A stretch of 64,000 nt of DNA from VRUE01 sp963729995. Its GTDB lineage: Bacteria; Actinomycetota; Thermoleophilia; Solirubrobacterales; 70-9. The stretch covers positions 1,550,001 through 1,614,000 of the forward strand of contig CAVSPF010000003.1 of assembly GCA_963729995.1 (NCBI GenBank), read 5' to 3'. Positions 16,005 to 24,521 of the stretch are shown in pieces (within the stretch, counting starts at the first letter, position 1; each line of letters opens with the position of its first letter). The notes under the pieces were generated by a model, which saw only the letters and a program-made list of their open reading frames with translations, was not told the origin of the DNA and ran no database searches. The position numbers and the translations under genes are program-made.

Positions 16005-16697
16005 TCAAGCCGCGGGTGGAGCCTCAAAGATCCACGGCACGTCCAGGCAGCGCTCCAGTATCGGACGAAAGAGGAGCTCGTCCTCGATCGTCAAGGGCAC
16101 ATGGTGGAGCTCCTCGGAGAGCGAGCTGAGGTGGACGTGGCGCAAGCGAGCGCCGTAGCCTTCGAGAAGCTCCGCGGCGACCGCCATATCGGGATCAACC
16201 GACCAAGCATGAGGCACGTCGAAGCAAAAACCAGCGTCGGGGAGCTCGGCGAATATCGATTCCAGCTCGGCGCGATTGCGTCCGGTTTCCTTGCGCGCGT
16301 CCATGTTCTCCAGCAAGAGCTTGTGTCCAAGGACTCGAAAGAGCTCAGGATTCTCGATCGTGTCGGGGTGCATCACCACGGCACTTGCATAACGCGCTAG
16401 CGCGCTGAGTTCAGCGACCAGCTTCTCCTCATCACCCTGCAATTTCTTCGAAGGCCCGTGGATGCTGATGTAGCGAAAAGGCAGACTTTGGTCGGCGCCG
16501 AGAAACTCAGCAAGCGATGACAACTCTGGCTCTGAGAGTGCCGAAAGCTCTATCGCGAAGGGAGAAACCTCCCAGGCCATTGCGATCTGACGCGCCCAAT
16601 CACCGCGGAGATCGCCCATGTAGCCGGTTGAGGCACCAAGCGGATGGTGGCGCGAGACGATCGATTCAGCCCAACCCGGTTTCGTTGCAAGTGCCAT
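16005..16697 (-). CDS. xylose-isomerase-like TIM-barrel protein
   Basis: 230 residues. Alternating strand/helix pattern with FRYISIHGPS, VVMHPDTIENPELF, LLLENMDARK, GFCFDVPHAW and RHVHLSSLSEELHH, the metal-ligand strands (His, Glu, Asp, His) of the sugar-phosphate isomerase/endonuclease IV-like superfamily. It is shorter than typical xylose isomerases (about 280) and lacks their C-terminal extension. First gene of a two-gene operon with the nucleotidyltransferase gene. Substrate unknown; members act on sugars, hydroxypyruvate or abasic DNA. Confidence 0.7.
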   Translation of the reverse strand: MALATKPGWAESIVSRHHPLGASTGYMGDLRGDWARQIAMAWEVSPFAIELSALSEPELSSLAEFLGADQSLPFRYISIHGPSKKLQGDEEKLVAELSALARYASAVVMHPDTIENPELFRVLGHKLLLENMDARKETGRNRAELESIFAELPDAGFCFDVPHAWSVDPDMAVAAELLEGYGARLRHVHLSSLSEELHHVPLTIEDELLFRPILERCLDVPWIFEAPPAA

Positions 16698-16832
16698 AGG
16701 ACGAAGCTACCAATCGACGCCGACAGGGCCGAGAGTTCTCGGTATCGCCACGTGGGGAAGCTGTGCGCGCAACGACGGCCAGGCCTTGGCACGCTCGGGG
16801 TCGGTCCACTCAATTCCGCTCATCCAGCGGCC

Positions 16833-17435
16833 TCAGGCACCGATCGGGACGACTCCGGGCTGAACCGCGACTCGCTCTAGCCATGTGCGCACTGCCGGGT
16901 ACGGCTCGAGATCGAAGCCGCCCTCGGGCGCCACGTGGGTGTAGGCATAGAGCGCGATGTCGGCGATCGTGAAGCGCTCGCCGACGAAGTACTCGTGATC
17001 GCCGAGATGTCGCTCCATCACCTCGAGCGCTGCACGGCCGGCCGTGCGCCTGGCCTCGATGTCAGCTGCGGGTGGCGGATTCTCAGAAATCGAAACCCAG
17101 AAGCGGACGACCGCGATCGCCGGCTCGTGCTTGTACTGCTCGAAGAACATCCATTGGAGCACCTGGGCGCGGTGGTAGGGATCGTCGGGCAGGTAGGGAG
17201 TGCCGTCGGCGAAGTACCAGAGAATCGCGTTCGACTCGCCAAGCGGACGACCGTCCTCTAGCACCACCGTCGGCACGTTGAGCGACGGGCTGAGCCCGCC
17301 GAGCATCTCGGCTCGGTCAGAGTGATCAACGACCGAGAGCTCGTGGCGCTCAAAGTCGATGCCGAGCAGCGTGAGGAGCAGGCGGACCTTGTAGCAGTTG
17401 CCGGAGACCGGGTTGTCGTAGAGCAGCACTGTCAT
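16833..17435 (-). CDS. glutathione S-transferase-family protein
   Basis: 200 residues. The N-terminal thioredoxin-like domain (about 1-80) has LYDNPVSGNCYKVRLLL and the cis-proline/SNAIL motif NVPTVVLEDG...LGESNAILWYF; the C-terminal helical domain has the N-capping motif FTIADIALYAYTH. This matches the GstA/nu-like group. Actinobacteria usually lack glutathione, so the thiol used may differ. ATG 17435 lies 12 bases from the stop of the GFA-family gene upstream on the same strand, so both probably form one operon. Confidence 0.9.
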   Translation of the reverse strand: MTVLLYDNPVSGNCYKVRLLLTLLGIDFERHELSVVDHSDRAEMLGGLSPSLNVPTVVLEDGRPLGESNAILWYFADGTPYLPDDPYHRAQVLQWMFFEQYKHEPAIAVVRFWVSISENPPPAADIEARRTAGRAALEVMERHLGDHEYFVGERFTIADIALYAYTHVAPEGGFDLEPYPAVRTWLERVAVQPGVVPIGA

Positions 17436-17446
17436 CAGCGCACTGA

Positions 17447-17911
17447 CTAATCGACGTGGGCGCTCTCCGCGTGGCGCGGCAGGCCGTCGTCGGGGATCGG
17501 CTCCCAGGCGGCTGCGTAGGCGACGAACTGGCGCACGCTGGGCCGAATGCCGGGATCCGCGTCGAAGGCGCCCATGCGGATGCTCATTCGAGCGGGGTCG
17601 TCGGGGTGGCGGCTGAAGACGGCGGAGCCGCACTCGCCGCAAAAGAGCTTTTCCCAGCCACCCTCCGGGCTCCAGGCGCGGAGCTTCTCCTCACCCGAGA
17701 GCAGGCGGAAGGAGCCTGGCTCCGGTCGTGCGTTTGCCGAGGCGGCGGTGCCGCTGCGCCGCTGACAGCGCGTGCAATGGCAGTAGTTCGCGGAGACCAA
17801 GGGAGCCGTCACCTCGAAGCGGACGGCTCCGCAGCCACAGCCGCCAGTCAGGGGAAGGTTGGGATCTGCCGTCACCTTCGGCGCAAGGATAGCGCTGGGT
17901 TGCGGGGGCAC
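17447..17911 (-). CDS. GFA/CENP-V-family zinc protein
   Basis: 154 residues, GTG start. The two-zinc Gfa fold is evident: GGCGCGAVRFE, then YCHCTRCQRRSG, then FCGECGSAVFSR. The family is named for glutathione-dependent formaldehyde-activating enzyme but most members have unknown substrates. It is followed by a glutathione-S-transferase-like gene on the same strand, consistent with a thiol-linked detoxification role. The first 15 residues are not conserved, so a later start is possible. Confidence 0.88.
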   Translation of the reverse strand: MPPQPSAILAPKVTADPNLPLTGGCGCGAVRFEVTAPLVSANYCHCTRCQRRSGTAASANARPEPGSFRLLSGEEKLRAWSPEGGWEKLFCGECGSAVFSRHPDDPARMSIRMGAFDADPGIRPSVRQFVAYAAAWEPIPDDGLPRHAESAHVD

Positions 17912-17953
17912 CCGCGCTGCGCATCATGCATCCGCACGGCCGATCAAGGGATC

Positions 17954-18580
17954 TCAGTCTTTGACCGGATGAGTCCTTGACGCAGACGCTCGGCTCGTCA
18001 ATCGTTCGAGTCCGGGAACGAGCAGCTCGGTCGCTGCCTTGACGATCTCGCGGCGAGGTACGCCCGGATGGGCCTGCCACCAGAGGGCAAGTCCGTGGGT
18101 AACGCCCATGACGCCCTCGGCGAGAAGCTCATACCGCTGCCGCGCACCGCGCCCCCGCTGGGCGGCGCCCCGAGCTATCTGGCGGGCAATCCCGGCACGC
18201 GCCACCGCGAGGATCCGCTCGTGTTCGCGGGCCACCGCAGGATCGCCCGTCGTCTCGCGAAAGAGCATCCGCCATGCGAAGGGGTGCCCCTCGACGTAGG
18301 CGAAGAACGCCTCGATCGCGCCCTCGGGGGTGGTGGCTGCGTCTGTCAAGCCAAGGAGGCGATCGCACTCCCGAGCGAGCAGCTCCAGGTGCAGCTCGGC
18401 CTTTGAGGCGAAATGGTCGTAGACGACTGGCTTGGAGACCCCGGCCGCATGGGCGATCTGGTCGAGCGACGCAGCGTGATAGCCGTGCTCGGCGAACATC
18501 TCCATTGCGGCCTCGGCGATCCGCTCGCGCCTTGCGGCTGCGCTGAGTCGCTTCCGTGGAGTGTCGCTCGCCGTTGACAA
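17954..18580 (-). CDS. TetR-family repressor
   Basis: 208 residues. Residues about 12-60 are the TetR DNA-binding domain: RRERIAEAAMEMFAEHGYHA, then SLDQIAHAAGVSKPVVYDHF, then ASKAELHLELL. The helical ligand-binding domain follows. The only possible upstream-most start is TTG at 18580, whose reverse complement is part of the TTGACA -35 box of the divergent promoter. A perfect 18-bp palindrome at 18580-18597 directly abuts it, so repressor and target are almost certainly co-controlled. Ligand unknown. Confidence 0.92.
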   Translation of the reverse strand: MSTASDTPRKRLSAAARRERIAEAAMEMFAEHGYHAASLDQIAHAAGVSKPVVYDHFASKAELHLELLARECDRLLGLTDAATTPEGAIEAFFAYVEGHPFAWRMLFRETTGDPAVAREHERILAVARAGIARQIARGAAQRGRGARQRYELLAEGVMGVTHGLALWWQAHPGVPRREIVKAATELLVPGLERLTSRASASRTHPVKD

Positions 18581-18602
18581 CCTACCGATCGGTAGGTACT
18601 GT
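18574..18602 (+). promoter_or_regulatory. promoter with TetR operator inside the spacer
   Basis: TTGACA (18574-18579) and TACTGT (18597-18602) are 17 bp apart. Between and touching them is the perfect palindrome ACCTACCGATCGGTAGGT (18580-18597). The start codon GTG is at 18610, about where transcription should begin, so the mRNA is predicted leaderless. A repressor bound here would block both elements. Confidence 0.8.
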
Positions 18603-18609
18603 AGCCGAC

Positions 18610-18999
18610 GTGTCGGAGAGGGTCATCCGGATCGCCTTCCTTGGCCTCGCGGTCGTCAACCTCGGCCTGGCCATCTGGCTGTTCTTCTTCCCCCACAGCT
18701 TCTACACGACGGTTGGCGCATTCGGCCCGTACAACCGCCACTATGAGCGCGATGTCGCGACCTTCTACCTTGCGTTCGCGCTGGGGGCCTGGGGCGCGAC
18801 GAAGCGCCCGTCGTGGCGCGTGCCGGTGCTCGCCATGACGACGCTGCAGTACGTCACCCATGCGATCAACCACGGCATCGACGTGAACGCCGCCAACAAC
18901 TCATGGGCGGGACCGTTCGATCTCGCCTCGATCGGCTTCGCCGCCCTCCAGTTCGCGGCTCTGCTCTTGCTGCTGCTGCGCCGCGAGCGGCCGGTCTGA
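18610..18999 (+). CDS. four-helix integral membrane protein
   Basis: 129 residues with four predicted membrane helices (about 6-24 LGLAVVNLGLAIWLFFFP, 44-62, 72-92 and 105-123) and conserved-looking polar loops (YNRHYERDVATFY, TQYVTHAINHGID). No enzyme motif. It is divergent from the TetR gene and its promoter contains the TetR operator, so it is the repressor's direct target. The call of GTG 18610 rests on the promoter geometry and on the residues VSERVIRI fitting a short cytoplasmic N-terminus. Function unknown, possibly DoxX-like. Confidence 0.82.
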   Translation: MSERVIRIAFLGLAVVNLGLAIWLFFFPHSFYTTVGAFGPYNRHYERDVATFYLAFALGAWGATKRPSWRVPVLAMTTLQYVTHAINHGIDVNAANNSWAGPFDLASIGFAALQFAALLLLLLRRERPV

Positions 19000-19207
19000 G
19001 CTGAAGGAGGCGTCCACAAGGGCGCCAAGGTCGTGTTCTTCCTTACCTCTGAGGTAATCGACGCGCCCCGCGCCGCAGGTAGAGTTGCCCGACACCAAAT
19101 GGCGAGCGTCAGCTCACCTCCAGGAAGTCGGTCGGACAACAGGTGGATTCTAGGGTCCGGACGCCCCAGGGCTCAAGGCCACGGCGAGGGCGGTCGATCA
19201 AGGCCCA

Positions 19208-21151
19208 GTGCAAACCAGCCCGCAAACCAGAGTCGGGGGCTTCTTCGATCGTCATCCGCTGACCCTGCGGGCGCTTGCCGTGGTCGCGCTGCTTTGGGGG
19301 CTCGCCTACCTGACCTGGCGATTCGGCTGGAGCGCCGAAGGGAGCAACCCGGTCCTCTTCGTGATGCTGCTGGTGACCGAGGTCTATGGGCTCTGGGCCC
19401 TCGGCACGCTGGCGTGGTATTCGTGGTCACTGCCGCTCGCGGTGCGGTTGCCCGCAACGCCCGGGCGCAAGGTCGATGTCTACGTCTGCACGTACGACGA
19501 GCCGGTTGAGGTGGTGGCGGCCACGCTGGCCGGCTGCCGGGCCCTCACCTACCCACACACCACCTGGCTGCTCGACGACGGGCGGCGGCTGGAGATGGGG
19601 GCGCTTGCGAGGATCGCCGGTGCTCGCTACCTGACCCGCCCTGATAACTCCCACGCCAAGGCGGGCAACATCAATGCGGCGCTGCCACGCACGGACGGCG
19701 AGTTGGTGTTGATTCTCGACGCGGACCACGTGCCGATGCCGGACGCGCTCGACGCGATGGTCGGTTACTTCGACGACGAGCAAGTCGCCGTGGTCCAGAG
19801 CCCGCACGACTTCTTCAACCACGACTCAGTCCAGCATTACGTGGTCGGCCGTCACGAGCAGTCGCTCTTCTACCGCGTGATCTCCCCAGGCAAGGACCGC
19901 CACGGCGGCGCCTACTGGTGCGGCTCGGCGGCGCTGCTCCGCCGCGACGCGCTGCTGGAGATAGGCGGCGTCGCCACCGAGACGATCGCCGAGGACTTTC
20001 ATACGACGATCCGCCTGCAACGCCGCGGCTGGAAGACTCGCTACCACGACGAGGTGCTGGTACAGGGCCTGGCGCCACACGACCTCGACGGCTACCTCCT
20101 GCAGCGCGACCGGTGGGCACGCGGCAACCTCGCCGTCTTCAGGCTGCCGGAGTCGCCATTGCGGGCGCGCGAGCTGCAGCCACTCCAGCGGCTTTCCTAC
20201 TTCGCCAGCCTCATGGCCTACCTGGCCCCACCGATGCGGCTGTTGCTGCTCGCGACGCTGGGGCTCGTGCTCTGGACTGGCGAGCTGCCGATGAAGGTCA
20301 GCGTGGTCGCGCTGGCGGCTCTGTGGCTGCCCTCGGTGATGCTCAACCTTGCGGCTGGATCGGCGCTGGCGCGCGGCTACATGCGGATCGGCGAGAGCGC
20401 ACACTACGAGCTGCTGACGATGGAGATCTATATCCGGGCCCTGCGCTGCGCCGTTTGGCCGAGCCGCACGACCTTCAAGGTAACGCCAAAGCAGGGCTCC
20501 GACGGCGGCGGCATCGCGGCGGTGCGCAAACTGCACTTGGTCGTTGTCGCCGCGGTCGTCCTCGCCGGGGGGACGGCGCTGCGCCTCCTCGATCTCGCGG
20601 GGGTCGGGACGCTGCCAAACCTACCCGGCATCGCGGCGATCATCGTCCCGCTCCTCGGCCTGATCGAGCTGCGCCGCATCCTTCGCACGCTGCTCGCGGT
20701 CGGCCGCCGCCAGCAACGACGCCAGGTCTACCGCTTCGAGGGCGACGCGCCAGCGCACTGCTTCTCCAAGGATGGTCACATCGGTGGCCGCCTGATCGAC
20801 GCAAGCGCTGCGGGTGTCGGGCTGGTGATGGAAGCTCCTCTTGTGGTCGGCTCGCGCCCGAGTGTGCTGCTCGAGCTGCAGGACGCAACCGGCCAGGTGC
20901 ACGAGGTCGCCGCCAAAGTCGCGGTCCGCTCCTGCCGCGAGGTTGACGGACGCTCTCTGGTCGGCGCGACGATCGAGGAGATCGACCCAGCGTCACGGAT
21001 GCAGCTCATGGAGTGGTGCTACGTCGTCTGCAGCCACGAGCGGCTGCGGGGCCACCGTCCGGCGACCTCGAGCGCGGAGGGCGAATTGATCGTGATGCCG
21101 CTCGGGCCCCCGCGCGTGGCCTCAGTTAGAAAGGTCTCAGAAGTCACTTAA
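19208..21151 (+). CDS. cellulose-synthase-like GT2 glycosyltransferase with C-terminal PilZ domain
   Basis: 647 residues. Two N-terminal membrane helices, then a GT2 catalytic domain with D123-D124 (LLDDGRR), D171xD173 (LDADHV), E262-D263 (AEDFHT) and Q299RDRW303, the four signature motifs of processive synthases such as BcsA, then four or more membrane helices. Residues about 500-600 form a PilZ domain with R505xxxR509 and D531xSxxG536, the cyclic-di-GMP binding pattern. It should polymerise and export a polysaccharide under c-di-GMP control. No BcsB or cellulase is next to it, so the product is unknown. GTG start; a TTACCTC/GAGGTAA palindrome lies upstream at 19043-19057. Confidence 0.9.
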   Translation: MQTSPQTRVGGFFDRHPLTLRALAVVALLWGLAYLTWRFGWSAEGSNPVLFVMLLVTEVYGLWALGTLAWYSWSLPLAVRLPATPGRKVDVYVCTYDEPVEVVAATLAGCRALTYPHTTWLLDDGRRLEMGALARIAGARYLTRPDNSHAKAGNINAALPRTDGELVLILDADHVPMPDALDAMVGYFDDEQVAVVQSPHDFFNHDSVQHYVVGRHEQSLFYRVISPGKDRHGGAYWCGSAALLRRDALLEIGGVATETIAEDFHTTIRLQRRGWKTRYHDEVLVQGLAPHDLDGYLLQRDRWARGNLAVFRLPESPLRARELQPLQRLSYFASLMAYLAPPMRLLLLATLGLVLWTGELPMKVSVVALAALWLPSVMLNLAAGSALARGYMRIGESAHYELLTMEIYIRALRCAVWPSRTTFKVTPKQGSDGGGIAAVRKLHLVVVAAVVLAGGTALRLLDLAGVGTLPNLPGIAAIIVPLLGLIELRRILRTLLAVGRRQQRRQVYRFEGDAPAHCFSKDGHIGGRLIDASAAGVGLVMEAPLVVGSRPSVLLELQDATGQVHEVAAKVAVRSCREVDGRSLVGATIEEIDPASRMQLMEWCYVVCSHERLRGHRPATSSAEGELIVMPLGPPRVASVRKVSEVT

Positions 21152-21184
21152 CCGGCGTTTACGGAGGGCTCGGAAACTGGCGGC

Positions 21185-22195
21185 ATGAGCTCGTTGCGGC
21201 CCGGTACCGCTCTGCTGCCTCTTCGGCTCTTCCTGGGGATCACCTTCATCTACGCAGGGATCCAGAAGCTGACCGATCCCGGCTTCCTGCAGCCCGGCGC
21301 GCCGAGCTACATCGGAACCCAGCTGCACGGCTTTGCAAGCGGTACGCCGGGCGGCTTTCTGCTGCGCACCTTCGCCATCCCCCACGCGGCGCTGGCCGGC
21401 GTTGGCGTGGCGATCTTCGAGATCGTGGTCGGGCTCCTGGTGGCGGCCGGCCTGAGAACCCGGCTTGCCGCGGCGGCGGGTCTGAGCCTGAACCTCATCT
21501 TCTTCCTCACCGCAAGCTGGAACACCAGTCCCTACTTCCTCGGCTCCGACATCGTCTTCGTGTTCGCCTGGCTGCCGTTCGTGCTGGCCGGCGCGGCTGG
21601 GCAGCCGGCGCTCGACAACATGCTCGAGAATCCACCCGAGTCGCTGACCCGACGCATCCGACTCCACCCGCCAAGCCCCGGGCAGGCGCAGGCCCCGTGG
21701 GAGGTGACGAAGACGCGACGCGTGCTGCTCGCCGAGCTCGGCACGGCGGGCCTGGCAATCGCAGGTATATCAACGCTGCTGAAGGGCCCCTACACAGGTC
21801 CGATCGCAACCGCCCAGACGCTGGCGGGGGGTGGTAAAGGCTCCGGGGGTCCCAGCCAGGGCTCCGCCCGGGTGGCCGGGGTACCGAAGGGGGCGGTCAA
21901 ACTCGGACCCGCGAACAAGCTTCCGAAGGGACAGGCGGCCACCTACGCCGACCCCGCGTCCGGCTCTCCGGACATCCTGATTCGCGAGTCCAACGGCAAC
22001 CTCAAGGCGTTCAGCGCCGTCTGCACCCACGCCGGCTGCACGGTCGGGTACGACGGCAGCCAGATCTACTGTCCCTGCCACGGCGCCCAGTACAACGCCG
22101 AAACGGGCGAAGTGGTCGGCGGCCCGGCGCCCAGCGGCCTGACGCCGAAAAAGGTGGTGGAAACGGGTGGGCAGATCTACGCCGTACCCAGCTGA
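21185..22195 (+). CDS. DoxX membrane domain fused to Rieske 2Fe-2S domain
   Basis: 336 residues. Residues about 1-140 have four membrane helices of the DoxX/DoxD type (LRLFLGITFIYAGIQKLTDP is characteristic). A further hydrophobic segment (about 182-200) precedes a Ser/Gly-rich linker, and residues about 235-335 are a Rieske domain with cluster ligands C280/H282 (CTHAGC) and C296/H299 (CPCHG) and disulphide partners C285 and C298. The architecture suggests a membrane oxidoreductase passing electrons between quinone and an extracytoplasmic Fe-S head. DoxD is a subunit of thiosulfate:quinone oxidoreductase in archaea, but the donor here is unknown. It starts 33 bases after the GT2 gene. Confidence 0.9.
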   Translation: MSSLRPGTALLPLRLFLGITFIYAGIQKLTDPGFLQPGAPSYIGTQLHGFASGTPGGFLLRTFAIPHAALAGVGVAIFEIVVGLLVAAGLRTRLAAAAGLSLNLIFFLTASWNTSPYFLGSDIVFVFAWLPFVLAGAAGQPALDNMLENPPESLTRRIRLHPPSPGQAQAPWEVTKTRRVLLAELGTAGLAIAGISTLLKGPYTGPIATAQTLAGGGKGSGGPSQGSARVAGVPKGAVKLGPANKLPKGQAATYADPASGSPDILIRESNGNLKAFSAVCTHAGCTVGYDGSQIYCPCHGAQYNAETGEVVGGPAPSGLTPKKVVETGGQIYAVPS

Positions 22196-22244
22196 GCGGA
22201 GACGGTGGGACCAACCCACGGGACACCCCAAGGGCCTGTCTCGC

Positions 22245-22328
22245 CTATTCAGCTAAGAAGGTGTAGCTGAAGATCAGTAGGCACCCCAGCAGAAAGGGGA
22301 CCGCGATCACGCTTATTACTACGCTCAT
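22245..22328 (-). CDS. possible 27-residue membrane peptide
   Basis: In the 287-bp gap before tRNA-Ser there is a minus-strand frame of 27 residues beginning MSVVISVIAVPFLLGCLL and ending FLAE, a single hydrophobic helix with a short acidic end, like KdpF-class small membrane proteins. AAGGA is directly against the ATG, which is too close for a good ribosome binding site. No kdp genes are nearby. Weak call. Confidence 0.3.
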   Translation of the reverse strand: MSVVISVIAVPFLLGCLLIFSYTFLAE

Positions 22329-22482
22329 TCCTTCAAGATGCACCCTCTTCGTCGGGGTGGGCGGTAATTCGTCACAGGCGGAGATCCATCACACAACAGA
22401 CCGCAGCGACGGGCCCATGGCCTGAAAGCGGAGCGGACGGGGCACTTCCCGAACCTCAGGGGTTCCAATAGGACGTTCTCAG

Positions 22483-22572
22483 CGGAGAGGGAGGGATTCG
22501 AACCCTCGAGGCGGGTTAACCCCGCCCACGCGATTTCCAGTCGCGCTCCTTAAGCCACTCGGACACCTCTCC
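22483..22572 (-). tRNA. tRNA-Ser (anticodon GGA)
   Basis: Acceptor stem GGAGAGG/CCTCTCC, long variable arm (GGGCGGGGTTAACCCGCC region), anticodon loop CTGGAAA (GGA) between CGCGA and TCGCG, T arm with GGTTCGAATCC, discriminator G. Confidence 0.95.
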
Positions 22573-22597
22573 GGGATCCGTCCCAAAGGGTATTGAC

Positions 22598-23065
22598 TCA
22601 GCGGCGGGCGGCAAAGAAGTCCTGTAACAGCGCGCCGCACTCCTCCTCCATGAGGTGGCCGGTCACCCGTGGACGGTGGTTGAGGGCGGGCTCGGCGAGG
22701 ATATTGAGAACGCTGCCGGCGGCGCCGGCCTTCGGGTCGGGAGCGCCGAAGACAACCTCGGGGATGCGTGCGAGGACGATTGCCCCCGCGCACATCGCGC
22801 AGGGCTCGAGGGTGACGTAGAGAGTCGTGCCCGGCAGCCGCCAGCCGCCCAGCGCCTCAGCGGCGGCACGGATCGCAAGGATCTCGGCATGTGCGGTCGG
22901 GTCGCCGCGCAGCTCGCGCTCGTTTCCGGCTGCGGCGAGGGGCTCGCCGTCGCGGGCAACGACGGCGCCAATCGGGACATCGGCATGGCCCTGCGCCTCA
23001 CGGGCGCGCTCGATCGCCAGACCCATCAGGCGCCGGTGCACAGCGGTTGCGGACTCAGCCGGCAT
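22598..23065 (-). CDS. tadA: tRNA adenosine(34) deaminase
   Basis: 155 residues. Converts A34 to inosine in tRNA-Arg(ACG), letting it read CGN codons; essential in most bacteria. The zinc site is complete: H59-A-E61 (TAHAEI) and C89/C92 (PCAMC), with the conserved VPIGAVV upstream and TLYVTLEPCAMCAGA context. ATG 23065 gives the usual family length. It is just downstream of the tRNA-Ser(GGA) gene position and on the same strand, but each likely has its own promoter. Divergent from the subtilase gene. Confidence 0.93.
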   Translation of the reverse strand: MPAESATAVHRRLMGLAIERAREAQGHADVPIGAVVARDGEPLAAAGNERELRGDPTAHAEILAIRAAAEALGGWRLPGTTLYVTLEPCAMCAGAIVLARIPEVVFGAPDPKAGAAGSVLNILAEPALNHRPRVTGHLMEEECGALLQDFFAARR

Positions 23066-23158
23066 CGATCGGAAGTATGTGCCACCAACAACTTCTCCGG
23101 CGGGCCGGTGTTTTGAGAAAACTTGCTTGACTGCAGGGCTCCCGTGAGTCAGATCAAC

Positions 23159-24508
23159 ATGAATCGACGCTCTCCAATCCTGGTCGCCGCCACCCTGCTG
23201 GCCGCGCTCGCGGCGGTAGCCACGCCGGGCCGAGCGGCGACGGGCATCGCCCCGGCGCGCGAATTCGCGCCGGGGCAGGTCATCGTCAAGTTCGACGGAG
23301 AGCGGCACGGGGCGGCGGTGGGCCTGCCGCCGTCGGTGGGTGTGCGCAGCGCTGCGGTGGCCCTGCGCCACAACCCGACGGTGATCTACGCCGCGCCCAA
23401 CTACATCGCCACCGCCTCGGCGAAGCCGTCCCTGTCAAGCGGAGATATCCCCAACGATCCCGGCCCGCTGTCCGATCCCGCCGCTCCACCGGGCGGCTGG
23501 GTTTCGAAGCAGTGGAACTTCCTGCCGTGGGAAGGCGAGAGCACGCCCCAGCTCCCGACGTCCCCCGGCGGTATCGACGCGGTCGGTGCCTGGGCACACC
23601 TAATCGAAGCAGGGCGCCCCGGCGCGGCGGGGATCACGGTTGCCGTCCTCGACACCGGGATCGCCTACCGCGCGAAGGGCAGCCGCTTTCGGCGCAGCCC
23701 CGACTTCGGCCCCGGACAGTTCTCAAAGGGCTACGACTTCGTCAACAACGACCCGGTGCCGCTGGACGAAAACGGCCACGGCACTCATGTCGCCGGCACG
23801 ATCGCCGAGAAGACCGACAACGGAATCGGCCTCACCGGCCTGGCCTACCGCGCCAAGCTGATGCCGGTTCGCGTCCTCGACAGGAACGGCAGTGGGCGGG
23901 CTGACGACATCGCCAAGGGGATTCGCTACGCGGTGGATCACGGCGCCAACGTGATCAACATGAGCTTCAACTTCGGCTGCGGCAAGGGCGTTCCGGGGAT
24001 CAACGAAGAGCTGCGCCGGGCCTACCGGAAGGGCGTGGTGACCGTGGCGTCGATTGGCAACCTGGGCTCGGAGGTCTGTGTCTCCCCGCCCGCCACCGGA
24101 CCGCGCGTGATCGGAGTCGGGGGAACCACTGAGGGCGGCTGCCTGGGCAGCTACTCGCTTACGGGGGAGCAGATCGACGTGGTCGCGCCCGGTGGCGGCC
24201 CGCCGGCGCCCGGCTGCCCCTCGGTCTCGGCGCGGCCGATCTACCAGGTGACGTTCAAAAACGGCGACACCAGGGAATTCGGTGAGCCGGACGAATACGT
24301 CGGCACCTCCATGGCCGCGGCCCACGTCTCCGGCGTGGCGGCGATGATCCTCGCCGCGCGAGTGCTGAAGCCAAACCTTTCGCCCAAGGCCAGGGTGGAC
24401 ATGGTGACGCAGAGGCTGCGGGACACCAGCCGCAGCCTCGGGCTCCCGCCGACCCAGCAGGGCGCAGGCCTGATCGACGCCGCACGCGCGACCGAACCCG
24501 GTCACTAG
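23159..24508 (+). CDS. secreted subtilisin-like serine protease (S8)
   Basis: About 449 residues from ATG 23159. A Sec signal peptide (RRSPILVAATLLAALAAV, cleavage near GRAATG) is followed by a short pro-region and a subtilase domain. The catalytic triad is readable: D165 (VAVLDTGIA), H207 (NGHGTHVAGT) and S384 (GTSMAAAHVSG), with oxyanion Asn in VASIGNLG. It is secreted and has no C-terminal anchor. It diverges from tadA and its stop is 13 bp from the convergent universal stress gene. Substrate unknown. Confidence 0.94.
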   Translation: MNRRSPILVAATLLAALAAVATPGRAATGIAPAREFAPGQVIVKFDGERHGAAVGLPPSVGVRSAAVALRHNPTVIYAAPNYIATASAKPSLSSGDIPNDPGPLSDPAAPPGGWVSKQWNFLPWEGESTPQLPTSPGGIDAVGAWAHLIEAGRPGAAGITVAVLDTGIAYRAKGSRFRRSPDFGPGQFSKGYDFVNNDPVPLDENGHGTHVAGTIAEKTDNGIGLTGLAYRAKLMPVRVLDRNGSGRADDIAKGIRYAVDHGANVINMSFNFGCGKGVPGINEELRRAYRKGVVTVASIGNLGSEVCVSPPATGPRVIGVGGTTEGGCLGSYSLTGEQIDVVAPGGGPPAPGCPSVSARPIYQVTFKNGDTREFGEPDEYVGTSMAAAHVSGVAAMILAARVLKPNLSPKARVDMVTQRLRDTSRSLGLPPTQQGAGLIDAARATEPGH

Positions 24509-24521
24509 GGTTTTCAACCAC

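Noticed and set aside
21143..21151. TCACTTAAC shared with 25163-25171 and GTTAAGTGA at 59532
   Set aside because: A 9-base match without flanking similarity; expected by chance at this scale.
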